DNA of 64,000 nucleotides, taken from NCBI GenBank assembly GCA_035771175.1, contig CM069593.1, positions 42,283,741-42,347,740 of the forward strand, written 5' to 3'. The notes under the pieces are model-generated. The model saw nothing but the letters and a program-made list of their open reading frames with translations. It searched no databases and was not told the DNA's origin. This DNA is from Paratinospora sagittata. Lineage: Eukaryota > Streptophyta > Magnoliopsida > Ranunculales > Menispermaceae. A program made the translations under genes and the position numbers. Below, piece after piece: positions 1-10,934 of this stretch (within the stretch, counting starts at the first letter, position 1; every line of letters begins with the position of its first letter).

Positions 1-1849
1 GTCGAACGTCAAGGATTGAGATGAGTTTCTAAAACTATGGTTTGCTACAAATAATAAAATGAAAAATAAGAAAAAGATGAAATAATAGTAAAATGAGAAT
101 ACTTGTAAATGATGAATGATAATGTAAGGAATAACAATAAGACGAAAAGTTAGGGCATTAGAGTAGACCCAATCCTTTTCTCTCTTAGTCCTTCTTGAGT
201 AAAATGATTAGGGGTGGAAATAACTAAAGAGTTTTTCCACCTACAATAATAAATCTTTAAGCTCAAATATGTTAAAAAGTAGTGTTTTCCCACAAAAAGG
301 TATTTATCATGAAAATACAAAATAGAACTAGTGTTCTAATGTGTGTGAAAACTAAATGTGAATTCCAAGTATGTGAAATACATGATATGACACATCAAAG
401 AAAACTACAAAAAATCACACTACAAGATGAAAATGAAATACCTCAATCTTTCATTAGATTTTGTAAATCCAAACATATAAAATACATGATAGAATGTATG
501 AAGAAAAATATAAAACCAAGGGAAAGCATGAGAGAACACATATGTCAGTTAAATCCAAATATAAATGTTACCCAAGAATTTCCAAGAAGAGAGTGGAGAG
601 GGCTTCCTCTTAGCCTTAAAAAGACTTAGCCTTCCATGGATTTGAAGGCCATGAAAGAACAAAAATAAAAGAGAAGAAAAATGAAAATAGGGGAGGTATG
701 GAGAGCTCCTAAGTGATCAAGGAGAAAATGAAAATATGGGATGCCCTCAAGTGTGGATTTGAGGGGTTTATATAGATAATCAAGAGAGAAAATGAGCCAA
801 TGGGAGGTGGTCTAAGTGGGTGATGTGGATGAATGGTACAAGTGGCTCATGCTCCAATAAGATGATAGCAAATTCAAATTAAAGGTGATAGGTAGCTATG
901 CATAGTAGGGGACATAGGAGCATGGAGTGGTTTAGAGAAAAGAGAAATAAGAGGGAATCTTGAGATACTTTTTGACTAATCACTATCAACTTTGGTTCTC
1001 CCATAAATTTAAACTCATCCCTTGGATTATTCTCGGGATTCGCTACAAGATGATGATGATGAAGATGTCTCCATGTGTGCCATGTGTTCTTCTTGACTTG
1101 AGATTCCTCCATCTTCCATCGTAACGGTAGATGCTCCTCGGAATTTACAAAATTTTCACTCAAATGATGAATGAATGGGATGATGCCATGTGTCATGAAA
1201 CCAAGTGGGGTGATGACTTCTCTAATTTGATGATCTTTAGGCTCTTAATGCTCATATGCTCATATGCTCCACCATGATTAACTTCTCATACATTTTTTCC
1301 TTCAATTAACACAAATATCGCGTAATGAGAAATTTAATTATGGTGATCTGAAATTATGCGTTTAAAATTAATATGTTTGCTTCCTAGAAAATTTATGAAT
1401 TTATGAAACGAAGAAATCAAACATATTTTATAATTAATTATTAAATCATGAGCCTTAAAATATGATAATGTTATATTATAAAATAATAATTTGATGTCAA
1501 AATGAGCATTATCACTAGTTAACTGTGGAGTACTAAAAGCACCAACTTTTGTAAATTTCACAACATACGAAAAAATGAATTTAGCAAAGCCATGCATTGC
1601 TAACTTCATTTTGTGCACATAAACCATATTATATTAACTAATTTAGTAAGTTCACTTGATTTACTTAGTGAAAGATTATCCCGAGCTTTTACTATTTTAG
1701 GTTCCTAATTATTCCAACCAAGGTTGTCGGGATCCATAAATCATAATTGCTAGGAAATGTTTTAAGTATATTCTTTTGTGGTATGTCTATCATCAATATT
1801 CTTCATTATTTTTTTGCTTCTTTTTGTTATTTTCCTTTTTTTTTTGTTT
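1..1849. other. AT-rich intergenic DNA, nothing recognised
   Basis: No protein family, RNA gene or transposon end was recognised here. An open frame of 115 codons at 282-629 has lysine/isoleucine-rich composition typical of AT-rich noncoding DNA and no known motif, so it is not called. A TATA-like stretch (tttatatagat) lies near 769-780 but no gene follows it. Confidence 0.5.
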
Positions 1850-3190
1850 GATAAGAACCAAAAAGACATATAGAAGGGAAAGAAGTACAAAGAAAAGGAG
1901 GAGGACGAGAAGCCCTCTACACGAAGAAGAAAGAAACAACTAGTTACTCAATATTAGTCCATCCCTTAAGCCAATCCAACAAATTGAAACCCCTAGTTGA
2001 TTATGAAGAAACCACCCAAAGGTAAGCTTTAAGCACCGACCCGTCCTAGACCCGCATGCTATCCAAATTAATGTTTTCAAAGACCTTTGATTACACTCCA
2101 AACATGTTGACCAAACAATGGAGAGAGTGATGGTTCTCCTAAGGTTTCTATGCCACTTTGATCGATTAGGGGTATGAAAATCAAACAATTCTTCCCACAA
2201 GAGAGGTTCCTTAATAGGGCCACAAGTGAATGCTTTCCATTTGTCCCGTATTAAGGAGACAAAAGAGCAATGAAGAAATAAGTGGTTCGCACTTTCTACA
2301 TTCTATAAGCAAAGACTACAACAATTGGGAGAGAACATCCAATGCTTATTCTTCTTTTAAATGGCATCCAAAATATTGATTTTTTGTGAGCCAGTAACCA
2401 ACAAACTTTAGGAAGGACATGAGCTCTCCAAATGAAGTTGGCATGGGCCAAAATTTGGGATGGAGGGGCAAGTAATCAAGCTAGAGAAGAAAGACTTGAA
2501 AGTAAATGACCTAGAGGGATTCGAGGTCCGTACACATTTGTTAGGTTGATCCTCCTAATCCTAATGTTCTCAAGTTTACTCGGAAAAGGGCCAATTTCCC
2601 CCCTCTTCTCTAGAGGTTAGGTTCCTAGAGAAGAAGTTTTGGGTTGGTGTAAAGATGGTATTAGGCTGTTGATAGTTTGTCATGAGAGAAGCCATAGGTT
2701 GATGGTGCGCTGAAGACTAAATGATAGAGGGTTGGAAAATCAGTTGCCAAACTTTTAGAACCATGCTAGTTATCTTCCCAAAATCTTTTTTTCTTGTCCC
2801 ATCACCAACTTGAAACTCAAGGAAGTTTGGAGTTGGGGAATGTTGAATATATGAATTTCCAAAGGCTCTTATGAGTAGCTTTAGAGGATATCCCCGCATC
2901 CATCCCTTGCTCCCGATCCTGTTCAAACTGATGATAACTTAGGCCCATAATGCCTCCTAGTCGTGGTAGAATTGCCATTGCCATTTCGAAGCAAGGGCAT
3001 TGTTTCTTTTAAAAATGTTGCTTATAGTGAGGTCTCCTTTCTCAAGTGTTCTTGAAATGACCTTCCACTTAATCAAGTGAGATTTCCCACTCTCATCATC
3101 TTTTCAAAAGAATGGTCTTATAAGCCTTTCAATTGCAAGGGCCACCCCTTTAGGAATTTGAAAATAAAGAAAAAGTGAGGAGAGCATGCA
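1850..3190 (-). mobile_element. decayed L1-like LINE, 3' portion (minus strand)
   Basis: Read on the minus strand this is the C-terminal part of a plant L1-type LINE ORF2, broken by stops and frameshifts. Recognisable pieces, in element order, are a segment with the F.VGDGTRKK..GK pattern (about 2926-2717) that follows the reverse transcriptase in these elements, a zinc-knuckle-like region (C.LC....E...HLF.HC, about 2330-2250), and the terminal W...RN motif region with a 'WEELFDF' stretch (2200-1940). The minus-strand sequence ends in an A-rich tail (plus-strand T run near 1840-1850). The reverse transcriptase itself is missing or unrecognisable, so this is a truncated, inactive copy. The 5' limit is approximate. 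Confidence 0.6.
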
Positions 3191-3735
3191 ACACTAATTG
3201 AATTAGAGCTAGCACTATCCACTAATGAAATCATAATTTTGTACGTTTTTACCCCTATTTTAGTGCTTTTAGACAATAAAGATAGACAAAATAATTATTT
3301 AGCCACATTTCAGTGTTTTTAGATTATTTTAGGCATTTTAAGATTGCATTTTAGGAAAAATATTTTTTTGTCACATTTTCTTAAAATTTGTTAGGAATTG
3401 GGTTGTTGATTTTTATTTATTTATTTTTAAAATTTTTCAAGAGTTGAAAGTAATTTTAAAGGTCTGAAATATCATTTTTTCAAACAACATTGGGCTATTA
3501 TTTAAAGTAATTTATTTTTATAAAATATATTTTAATGCCTCACTTGGTCTTTTCTTAAGGTATTTTTTTAGGTCCAAGATTAATTCTGAAATATGAGATA
3601 AAGAATTCAGAAGCTCAAGTGTAGTCAATGAAATTGCTCTCAACCTACTTGCAGCCCCAAAAGAAGGTTTGACATGCCAAAATGACATCAAAGTCAAGAA
3701 ATCAAGTTGAAGAAAATTAAAAGATATTTCCTCCC
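3191..3735. other. AT-rich gap between two LINE copies
   Basis: AT-rich sequence with no recognised gene. A minus-strand open frame of 85 codons at 3518-3775 runs into the following LINE and has no known motif. Confidence 0.4.
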
Positions 3736-6700
3736 TACATGGTGTGCTGTCGAATTGATAGATTTTTGATGGCAAAGGGGTGGATGGATATGTTCCCCTT
3801 CTTTAAGCAAGAATTAAGAAGTAGGGTAATATCGGATCACTGGCCAATATCTATTGATACTACAGAAGCCATTTGGGGACCATCCCCATTTCGGTTAGAC
3901 AACCAACTGTTACAACACCCACAATTTTTAAATTGGAAGGAGGATGATTTAAGGGGATGGGAAGGTTATAAATTCATGCAAAGGTTGAAGCTGATCAAAC
4001 AACATCTTAGGGGATGGGGACTGGAAATATGTGATAAGGTGGCTACAAGGAGAAAGGAGCTGGAGCTTTTTATTCAAGAGATTGATAAAGATGAGGGCAC
4101 TGAGCGGTGGACTGAATCAAAAGTAATGGACCGATCGGAGGCTAAGGCAAAATTTTGGAATCTGCTATTCAAAAGTCCAAAGTAAAATGGTTGCGGGAAG
4201 GTGATGCAAACTCTTAAGTATTTTCATATGCTTATGAGTGGAAGGAGGATGGCTAATACCATTTGCTAAGTTGGAAAAAGAGGATGGATCTCTTCTAGAG
4301 AATGAGAATGAAATTGAGAAGGAAATTTTTGATCACTATACAAATATTTTTTCCAGTCATGATGATAAAGGTTGGGGAGTTGGGGGCATTGAGTGGAGTC
4401 AGATTAGGGAGGAGGAAAGGCTTGGGTTGGAGTTGCCATTCTCAGTTGAAGAGGTTTGACAAGCTGTGTTTGAATGCGAAGGATCCAAGGCTTTGGGACG
4501 GGATGGGATGTCTCTTGCTCTCTTTCAAAAATGTTGGGACATTCTGAAAGATGATATTATGAAGGTAATGAGGGAATTTCACTCTGATGGAGTTATTAAT
4601 GGGTGTATCAATGAAACATACATATGTCTTATTCCCAAAAAGACATGTTCCAGGAGGGTTACTGATTACAGACCCATTAGCCTGACTACCAGCCTCTACA
4701 AAGTCATCGCCAAGGTGCTAGCTAATCGGTTGAAGGGAGTCTTACAGATAACAGTTGCTGATTCGCAATTTGCTTTGTTCAAGGAAGACATATTACAGAT
4801 GCAGTTTTGGTGGCTAATGAGATGGTTGAAGATTGTAGTAGAACTTCAAGGAGGGAAGGAATTGTTCTTAAATTAGATTTTGCCAAGGCCTATGATTTAG
4901 TGAGTTGGAACTTTTGGATTTCGTTTTTAAAGAAAAATGTTTTGGGATGAAATGGCGAAAGTGGATTAAGGGATGTCTGAGGTCAGTATCATACTCAATA
5001 TTCATTAATGGGAAACGCAGGGGAAAAATTAAAGGAGAAAGGGGCCTAAGGCAAGGAGACCCATTGTCTCCTTTTCTTTTCACATTAGTTGCAGATGTGT
5101 TGGGGAGGATGCTGGATAAGGCGAGACAGACCGATGTAATTAAGGGTTTTGCTATTGGTAAGGACAGAGTTGAGATATCACATCTCTAGTTTGTTGATGA
5201 TACAGTGATCTTTGTGGATGGATCAAAAGATAGTGTATTTAATGCCATCATGCTTATAAAGTGCTTATGCTGGATGTCAGGAATGAAAATCAATCTATCA
5301 AAAAGTCAGATGGCAAGTATTAACATTCATGGGGACAAGGTGCAGATGTGGGCCAGTCATGTTGGATGTGCCTCCGCCTCATGGCCGTTGAAGTACTTAG
5401 GCATGGCGATTGGGGGCAATCCATCAAAATTAGATTTTGGGGAACTAGTGGTAGCTAAGATTTCTAGAAGGTTGGATGGTTGGAGGAGAAGTTTTTTGTC
5501 TAAGGGTGGGAGACTAACAGTTATTCGCTCGGTATTGGAGGCTTTACGTACATACTATCTTTCAGTTTTTAGGCTTCCTAGAAAAGTGGCAGATCTTCTG
5601 GAGAAGCTATTCAGAGATTTTCTTTGGAAGAGGGAGGAAAAGGACAAGGGTTCTGACTTAGTATCTTGGGATATTGTTCAAAGGAAGGTTGAGCAAGGGG
5701 GCCTTGCTATTGGTAATCTCCGAATAAGAAATAAGGCCTTGGTTGGAGAATGGTTGTGGCGGTTTCCCATGGAACAAGATTAGTTGTGGGGGAGGGTGAT
5801 TAGAAGCGGGCACGGTTTACAAAGCAATCAAAGAGACAACCCTAGCCTATAACACATCCTATAGAAGCCCTTGGAAGTTTATTGCTTCTGGATACCCTTC
5901 CTATTCACAGTGTCTTAAGACTAAAAGTGGGAAATGGTGAGAATGTTCTTTTTTGAGAGGACATATGGTGTGGTATAGACACTTTTCATACATTGTTTCC
6001 AAATCTTTACCGTCTTTCTTCACTCTATAATAGTCCTATCTCAAATTTTATTGTGTCTAATGTTGATGGATCTTCGTCCTCGTGGAACTTTCATTTGAGG
6101 CGGAATGTTTTGTCTAGGGAGGAAGATGAAGTGGTTCATCTTCTTAACATCTTGGAGGATAGTCACTTATCTAGGGAGGAGGATAGGTTGTTTTGGCCAT
6201 CCTTCTGGGAAGTTTTTCACTAAATCCTATTTTGATATTCTTAGTGACAACCCTTCTTTGCCTCTTTTCTCTCAACATCAATTGATTTGGAATGCACAAG
6301 TCCCGTCAAAGGTAAGGTTTTTGGGTTGGGTCCCCTCTCTTGATAGGTTGAATACGGGTGAGATGTTATAAAGGAGACATGTTCCTCTCGCCTCATCGTT
6401 GCTCCTTATGCAAACAGGATTGGGAATCAGTGGAGCATTTCACTAGCAGCTGCTCATTTTTTTTGTGTATATGGGAGAAATGGCGGTCTCATTTTCCAAA
6501 GAGGGATGGAGAGGAGATTTGGTTTCAAGGCATTAACGTTTTTCCTTATTTGGAACGTATTCAGCCAATGTGGAAGGAACATTGGAAGGTGGTTTGTCTT
6601 GCGGTTTTATGGTCCAGGTTGAAGGAAAGAAATAGAAGAAATTTTGATGATAAGGAATGCTCAATCGGATCGGTGTGGGAAAGCTCAAAACTACTAGCTG

Positions 6701-6907
6701 TGTTTTGGATAGCTAATAGTAAATTGTCAAAAGGGTTGACTATAAATGATTGGATGAGAAATTGGGATAACATTGTTATGGGATAACACTGTATAGGGTT
6801 TGATATGAGTGAGAACCTACCGTTCTCCAAATCATATTATATCTTATTTTGTACAGTTGTTCATATTTTTATTAATCTATAGTTTCTTTTCAAAAAAAAA
6901 AAAAAAG
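3736..6907 (+). mobile_element. 5'-truncated L1-like LINE with poly(A) tail
   Basis: A non-LTR retrotransposon copy. The 5' end starts inside the endonuclease: an 'IDRF' stretch and the endonuclease SDHWPI motif are at 3750-3855. Reverse transcriptase follows, then a C-terminal zinc-knuckle region near 6395-6480. The 3' untranslated end carries the sequence 'tctatagtttcttttc' and a run of about 15 A at 6892-6906, diagnostic of target-primed insertion. No upstream ORF1 is present. Several stops and frameshifts make it non-functional. I could not find a convincing target-site duplication. The start coordinate is where homology to the endonuclease begins. Confidence 0.85.
3739..6786 (+). pseudogene. 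LINE ORF2 (endonuclease / reverse transcriptase) pseudogene
   Basis: Domains in order are the endonuclease C-terminus (SDHWPI, about 3833-3850), a linker ending in the KWLREGDANS-type motif at 4188, and the reverse transcriptase core. Core motifs are 'GRDGMS' near 4500, 'LIPKK' and 'DYRPISL' at 4630-4685, 'LRQGDPLSPFLF' near 5050-5085 and the catalytic block at about 5190-5205. The catalytic block reads FVDD rather than the usual FADD, and a UAG replaces the glutamine that normally sits just before it. A zinc-knuckle region lies near 6395-6480 and a terminal W/RRN region near 6600-6650. At least four frame changes (near 4185-4210, 4460, 4790-4900 and 6200-6360) and in-frame stops break the frame. 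Identification rests on motif order; the exact L1 subfamily is not determined. Confidence 0.85.
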
Positions 6908-7380
6908 GGAAAATATACCTTCAGCCGCCATTTCCTTTGCACGTGATAAGACAAAAAGTAGTGGGCTATTGGATAATTACAAATGTTAAGTGGGGAGCCA
7001 CAACCGTCCAACAATCTCCCACTTGGCTCACCAGTAAATAACCTTGAATATAGTTTCAGCTTATATGGACATAATTTTAACCAACTTATGCATTTAGATA
7101 TAAATTATTAAACTTGAATCATGACGGTTGGGTTCTTTAAACAAACATTTCCTTTCCTGCATAACAAGTTTGATAATATCTAAATAAACAATTTCTTTAT
7201 GAATGAACTTCCCATAAGTCATTCAGGGTCTTTCTTTATAAATCCCAATGGATTTTAATAATGAACTTCATGTGCACAATCAAAATATTATTCCACATAC
7301 TGAAATTATCAAACAACTGTCTACAAAGGTCAATAACCAAAAGAACTAAATGATTTAGGTAATAAGTCTCATGTTGCCAA
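6908..7380 (-). mobile_element. probable Ty1/copia 3' UTR / LTR piece
   Basis: This AT-rich sequence follows, in minus orientation, the end of a copia pol gene. It contains the phrase 'caatctcccacttgg' at about 7012-7026, which I associate with LTRs of one plant copia group. LTR ends are not resolved, and the preceding LINE poly(A) abuts it directly, so the LTR may have been truncated. Assignment rests mainly on adjacency to the RNase H fragment. Confidence 0.4.
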
Positions 7381-7800
7381 TACGATCCTTGTACAAATTA
7401 GCCAACAAACCTTTAGTCATAGGATCTGCTTACATGAGATGAGTCTTGATGTCATCAATCACAATTGATTTTTCCTTGATGTGAACTCTGACAACCAAAA
7501 ACGTAATGTCAATATGCTTACTTTGACTGCCACTTTTGTTGTTCTTAGAAAAGAAAACCGCAACCGAATTGTCACAATAGATCTTCAATGGCCTTTGTAT
7601 AGAATCAACAATTCGAAGGTTTAAGACAAAAAATTTCACCCATAACGCCTATGCTGTAGCTTCATTGCATCCAATGAATTCTGCCTCCATAGTAGATGAA
7701 ACAACTATTGTTTGTTTTGTGTTTCTCCATGACACAACACCTCTAACAAGTAGAAAGACATAACCCGGAGTAGACTTTAATAAGTAAGGTTAATGGATGA
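7381..7800 (-). pseudogene. Ty1/copia RNase H fragment
   Basis: On the minus strand this encodes the C-terminal part of copia polyprotein. Visible are 'VVSWRNTKQTIVVSSTMEAE' (the RNase H TxE motif region, about 7730-7675), then 'LKIYCDNS' with the conserved Asp, then 'SKHIDI' and finally 'DPMTKGL' near 7420-7400. The usual order of copia RNase H is kept, but the frame is broken at several places and the methionine-started frame (7639-7430) covers only the second half. Integrase and reverse transcriptase are absent from the flank, so this is a 3' remnant of an element on the minus strand. Confidence 0.75.
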
Positions 7801-8180
7801 TTGAAAACCAGGAAGTGGGCACTATATAGCTACTACTTGCAGGCATGGAGAACAAAAAGAAGAAAGGACTAGTTAAGGTAGAGGAAGGATAGGAAGAGCC
7901 TGCAAATGCAAGTCATTGGTAGTGTAGAGTTGGCGATTCATCTCTACTAGCAATGTTAATTCTCTAGCTACCTTTCTGATTATGTTTCTTACTTCTTTGC
8001 TTCTTAATAGTAAATTCTCTTCTCTTTTCTACTCAGATAGATTAGTGAATAATTACGCAGCTGAAGGAGTAATGAATGTTGAAGAATGAAAATAAAATCA
8101 CAATATGTAAATAACAATGGCTGCTTTTTTATCAGGTTGTTGCATATACGATAAGTTGAAGGGGCTCATTCTTAGTGCTA
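7801..8180. other. unassigned spacer
   Basis: No coding or transposon signature was recognised between the copia remnant and the kinesin-like fragment. Confidence 0.4.
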
Positions 8181-8194
8181 CGGCTAAAGGGTGG

Positions 8195-9535
8195 CAACAA
8201 CAACGGCAACAAATTTCCTGCTGAAGGAGAATTTGAAAAGCTGCAAAGGGGTTGTGCATTGCAATAGAAGGAAACTCATGGAGACAAAAAGAAAATTTTG
8301 AAAGGAGTATGATGTGAAGAACAAAGAATGTGAAAAAGCTTGGATGTCTCTAATGGAGCTAAAAAATGAGCTTATGAGAAAATCCATGCATCTTAGATCT
8401 CTAGGTACTGAATACCATGTTTTATAACTCTTCCTACTTCTCTTCAAGGAAAGAACTTTACAATAAGGTTCTGAAGCTGAAAGGTCAGTTAGTAATGCAG
8501 TTCAAGGCTGATAGGTAGGACTAAGGTTAGAGCGCATTGAGATCATATGATAGTTTATATCTGAGGGTATCCAAGCTTTACCCGATTAATCCTTTGGGCC
8601 CTGGTTTTTGACGTGGGAAATGCCCCCAGTGGTTAATGAACGTGGTGTGTTGAAGTTATGACCTCGTTTTCTTAGACACCGGACCCAAGTGGCTCAACCA
8701 ACCACCCGTTGGTTTCTTATTACAGTTATTTAGTTGCAGAGAAAATAAGATTATTTCTTCTTTTTGGTTTTTTTTGGGTCAAACTCGCATTACATTTCAA
8801 TTCCCGCAAGATTATATATATATATATATTTTAGACTGCCGAAGATTATTTCTTCTTATGACAGTTTTTTGATTGTGGTATTTTTTGTTAATGTATATAC
8901 TTAAGTTTTTGTTCAGCTGGTTCTTCTACTGTGATTTAGTAGCTGATTATATATATGGGCAATTTCTTTTCAATTTAAAAGTTGTGGGTCTTGATCAGTT
9001 TTCTTCTGCTTCCTAGTTTCTAAATTCTGTGACGAAATTCATTGATTTTCCATCTTCATCAAAGGGACATAAGACATTAAGAATATTGTATTTTCCCAGC
9101 TTCTTTCTCCTACGGTTTTTTGTTTATAATTTTTAGCCTTTTCCAGCTTCTTTCTCAGCTTTTGCTACGTTCTTTTTTTTTTTTTTTTGGTAATTTTTCT
9201 TATTTTATTTTCTGCTATAATAGGATGCTCTCAATCCTACTATACTTGTATAAAAAGGCTGATTATTTCATTATGTCCATTCCCTGCAGAGGCTGTTACA
9301 GTGCAGCACATCCAAGAGTTAAAAAGCAAGTAGAGAGAAGTGCAGAACAGATGTTTCAATGATTTGTGTACTACTTGTATATGAAAAGCCCTGATTAGTT
9401 CATTGATGAAACTGAACCATATATACTTCTTTTAGTAATTTGCTCTGATCTTAACTTTGATAAACTGTAAGGTGGCAGCATTCGATGGAGAATGCATGGA
9501 AGACCTCTCCAAGCTTATTAATTCAATGTAATTCT
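8195..9535 (+). pseudogene. exon-like fragments resembling a kinesin stalk
   Basis: Three exon-like pieces lie in plus orientation. The first (about 8208-8420) reads, with one stop, 'KEYDVKNKECEKAW', then 'MELKNELMRKSMH'. From memory this resembles the coiled-coil stalk of plant kinesin-14-like proteins. The second (about 9291-9345) follows a tgcag acceptor and reads 'EAVTVQHIQELKSK' before a stop. The third (about 9475-9530) reads 'VAAFDGECMEDLSKLINSM'. The lengths and splice-like flanks look like an exon/intron gene rather than a processed copy. No motor domain with P-loop was found anywhere downstream, and stops are present, so I call a decayed gene fragment. Family assignment is tentative. 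Confidence 0.35.
8811..8830. repeat. (TA)n microsatellite
   Basis: A short TA dinucleotide run within noncoding sequence. Confidence 0.8.
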
Positions 9536-9539
9536 TAAA

Positions 9540-10195
9540 AAAAAAAAAACCATTTAATTAATATATCCATCAATCTCGATGCTTTTTATTTTATTTTAAA
9601 ATTCCTTTATAAAAATTAAAAGAGTTAAAGTTCATTATTCCTAACCCAAAATAAGATGAAAATAAATTAGAGACTTTAATGATATTGGGCATGTTCATCA
9701 AAATATATAAGTTAGATGTCATCATTTTTAGTAGTACTGAGGTTTTGCACGTGTGGGGTACTCAAGGGTTGCGTATGGATTTGATAATAACAAATAATTG
9801 GATTTACGATATAGGTCAAAATATCAATGAAAGAAAATAAACCCTAAAATAGTCCACTCGAGAAAAACGCATTGTATGGTATGTGATTATAATGAATAGT
9901 TAGATTTAGGGTATGTGATAAAACCCTAAACCTTATATTGAATTTCAATTAAAGATAAGGATTTATTGGGTATGTGGTTTGAAATAATAGTCACATTAAA
10001 GGCAAAGAGGAGATGAAGAGCGCAAAGAGGAGGGAGGGGATGAGGCTTGAGGCACCGAATATTAGCTCAGACAACTTTTTATATTTTTTTTAAAACTATT
10101 TTAACCCCCTAAAAGAAAGTTTTACCTTATCAAATTTTATTTTGTATTTTAATTCTTAAAAGTTTTGGATCAAGTTTTTTATTATTATTATTTTT
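9540..10195. other. AT-rich intergenic DNA
   Basis: No coding or transposon motif recognised. Confidence 0.4.
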
Positions 10196-10199
10196 TGTA

Positions 10200-10440
10200 A
10201 CTTAGGGTATTCGAGCCAGTTTATGCACACAAACTAATTTTTCAAGGCAAGTCCTAATGAGAGGAGAGAGTGACGTTTTTCCAATGGATGTAGTGTTCTA
10301 ACACGTAGTCCACAGTGTAAGAGATTCTTTTTCATATAAAGGCTATGTCCACTCCACCTAGCAACAAAATTTGAACTCATGTTCTCATAAATTATGACTA
10401 CGAGTTCTAACTACTTCACTATCGTGTTTGGTGGTAAAGT
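10200..10440 (-). mobile_element. candidate tRNA-derived SINE (minus strand)
   Basis: On the minus strand the sequence carries a box-A-like stretch (about AGTGAAGTAGTTAGA) followed some 40 bp later by a box-B-like GAGTTCAAATT. This is the spacing and order of a tRNA-related Pol III promoter. No clear terminal A/T run or target duplication was identified, so the limits are approximate. Confidence 0.35.
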
Positions 10441-10826
10441 TCCTTAGTTATATCTAGTAAAAAAAATCCTAATTTACTGGTGGTTATCATTTAAGTTAAT
10501 GTTGATTTGCATAATGTTCGTAGAGTATTACTACTATCATGAAAAAATTTAGTTGAAAAAATAACTAATATTGTTAAGTATTTTTTTTTTTTTGTTAAAA
10601 GATATTGATTTCTAAAATGATTTGTATGTATGCGGACAATCCAATGTCACTAATTCCATAGACTGACCAAAAAAAAAAAGTGTGTAAAATAAAGACATAA
10701 AGTGAGTTCAAAGGAGCAGCTAATAAGGATTTATTGAATTACTATTTTAACCCTGAATCTAAATTTTAAAATAAAGAATAATTATAATATTTATACTATT
10801 ATTTTTTATTTTTTTTGGTGCGAGGG

Positions 10827-10835
10827 ACACGTGGC
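10827..10835 (+). promoter_or_regulatory. G-box / ABRE-like element
   Basis: The sequence ACACGTGGC contains the CACGTG core of a plant G-box, bound by bZIP and bHLH factors. It lies about 100 bp upstream of the start codon at 10935, a typical position for a proximal promoter element of the three-exon gene. No canonical TATA box was seen between it and the start. Confidence 0.5.
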
Positions 10836-10934
10836 CCCGGGACCAACCGAATGCGAGTCTTGGAGGCCGCTTTAGTTTCGCCTGTCATTTGTTCGGTTTA
10901 GCTTTCCCGAAGAGAGAGTCCAGAGCGAGAGACA

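Noticed and set aside
282..629. 115-codon open frame near the left end
   Set aside because: Composition like AT-rich noncoding DNA, no motif, no promoter or splice context.
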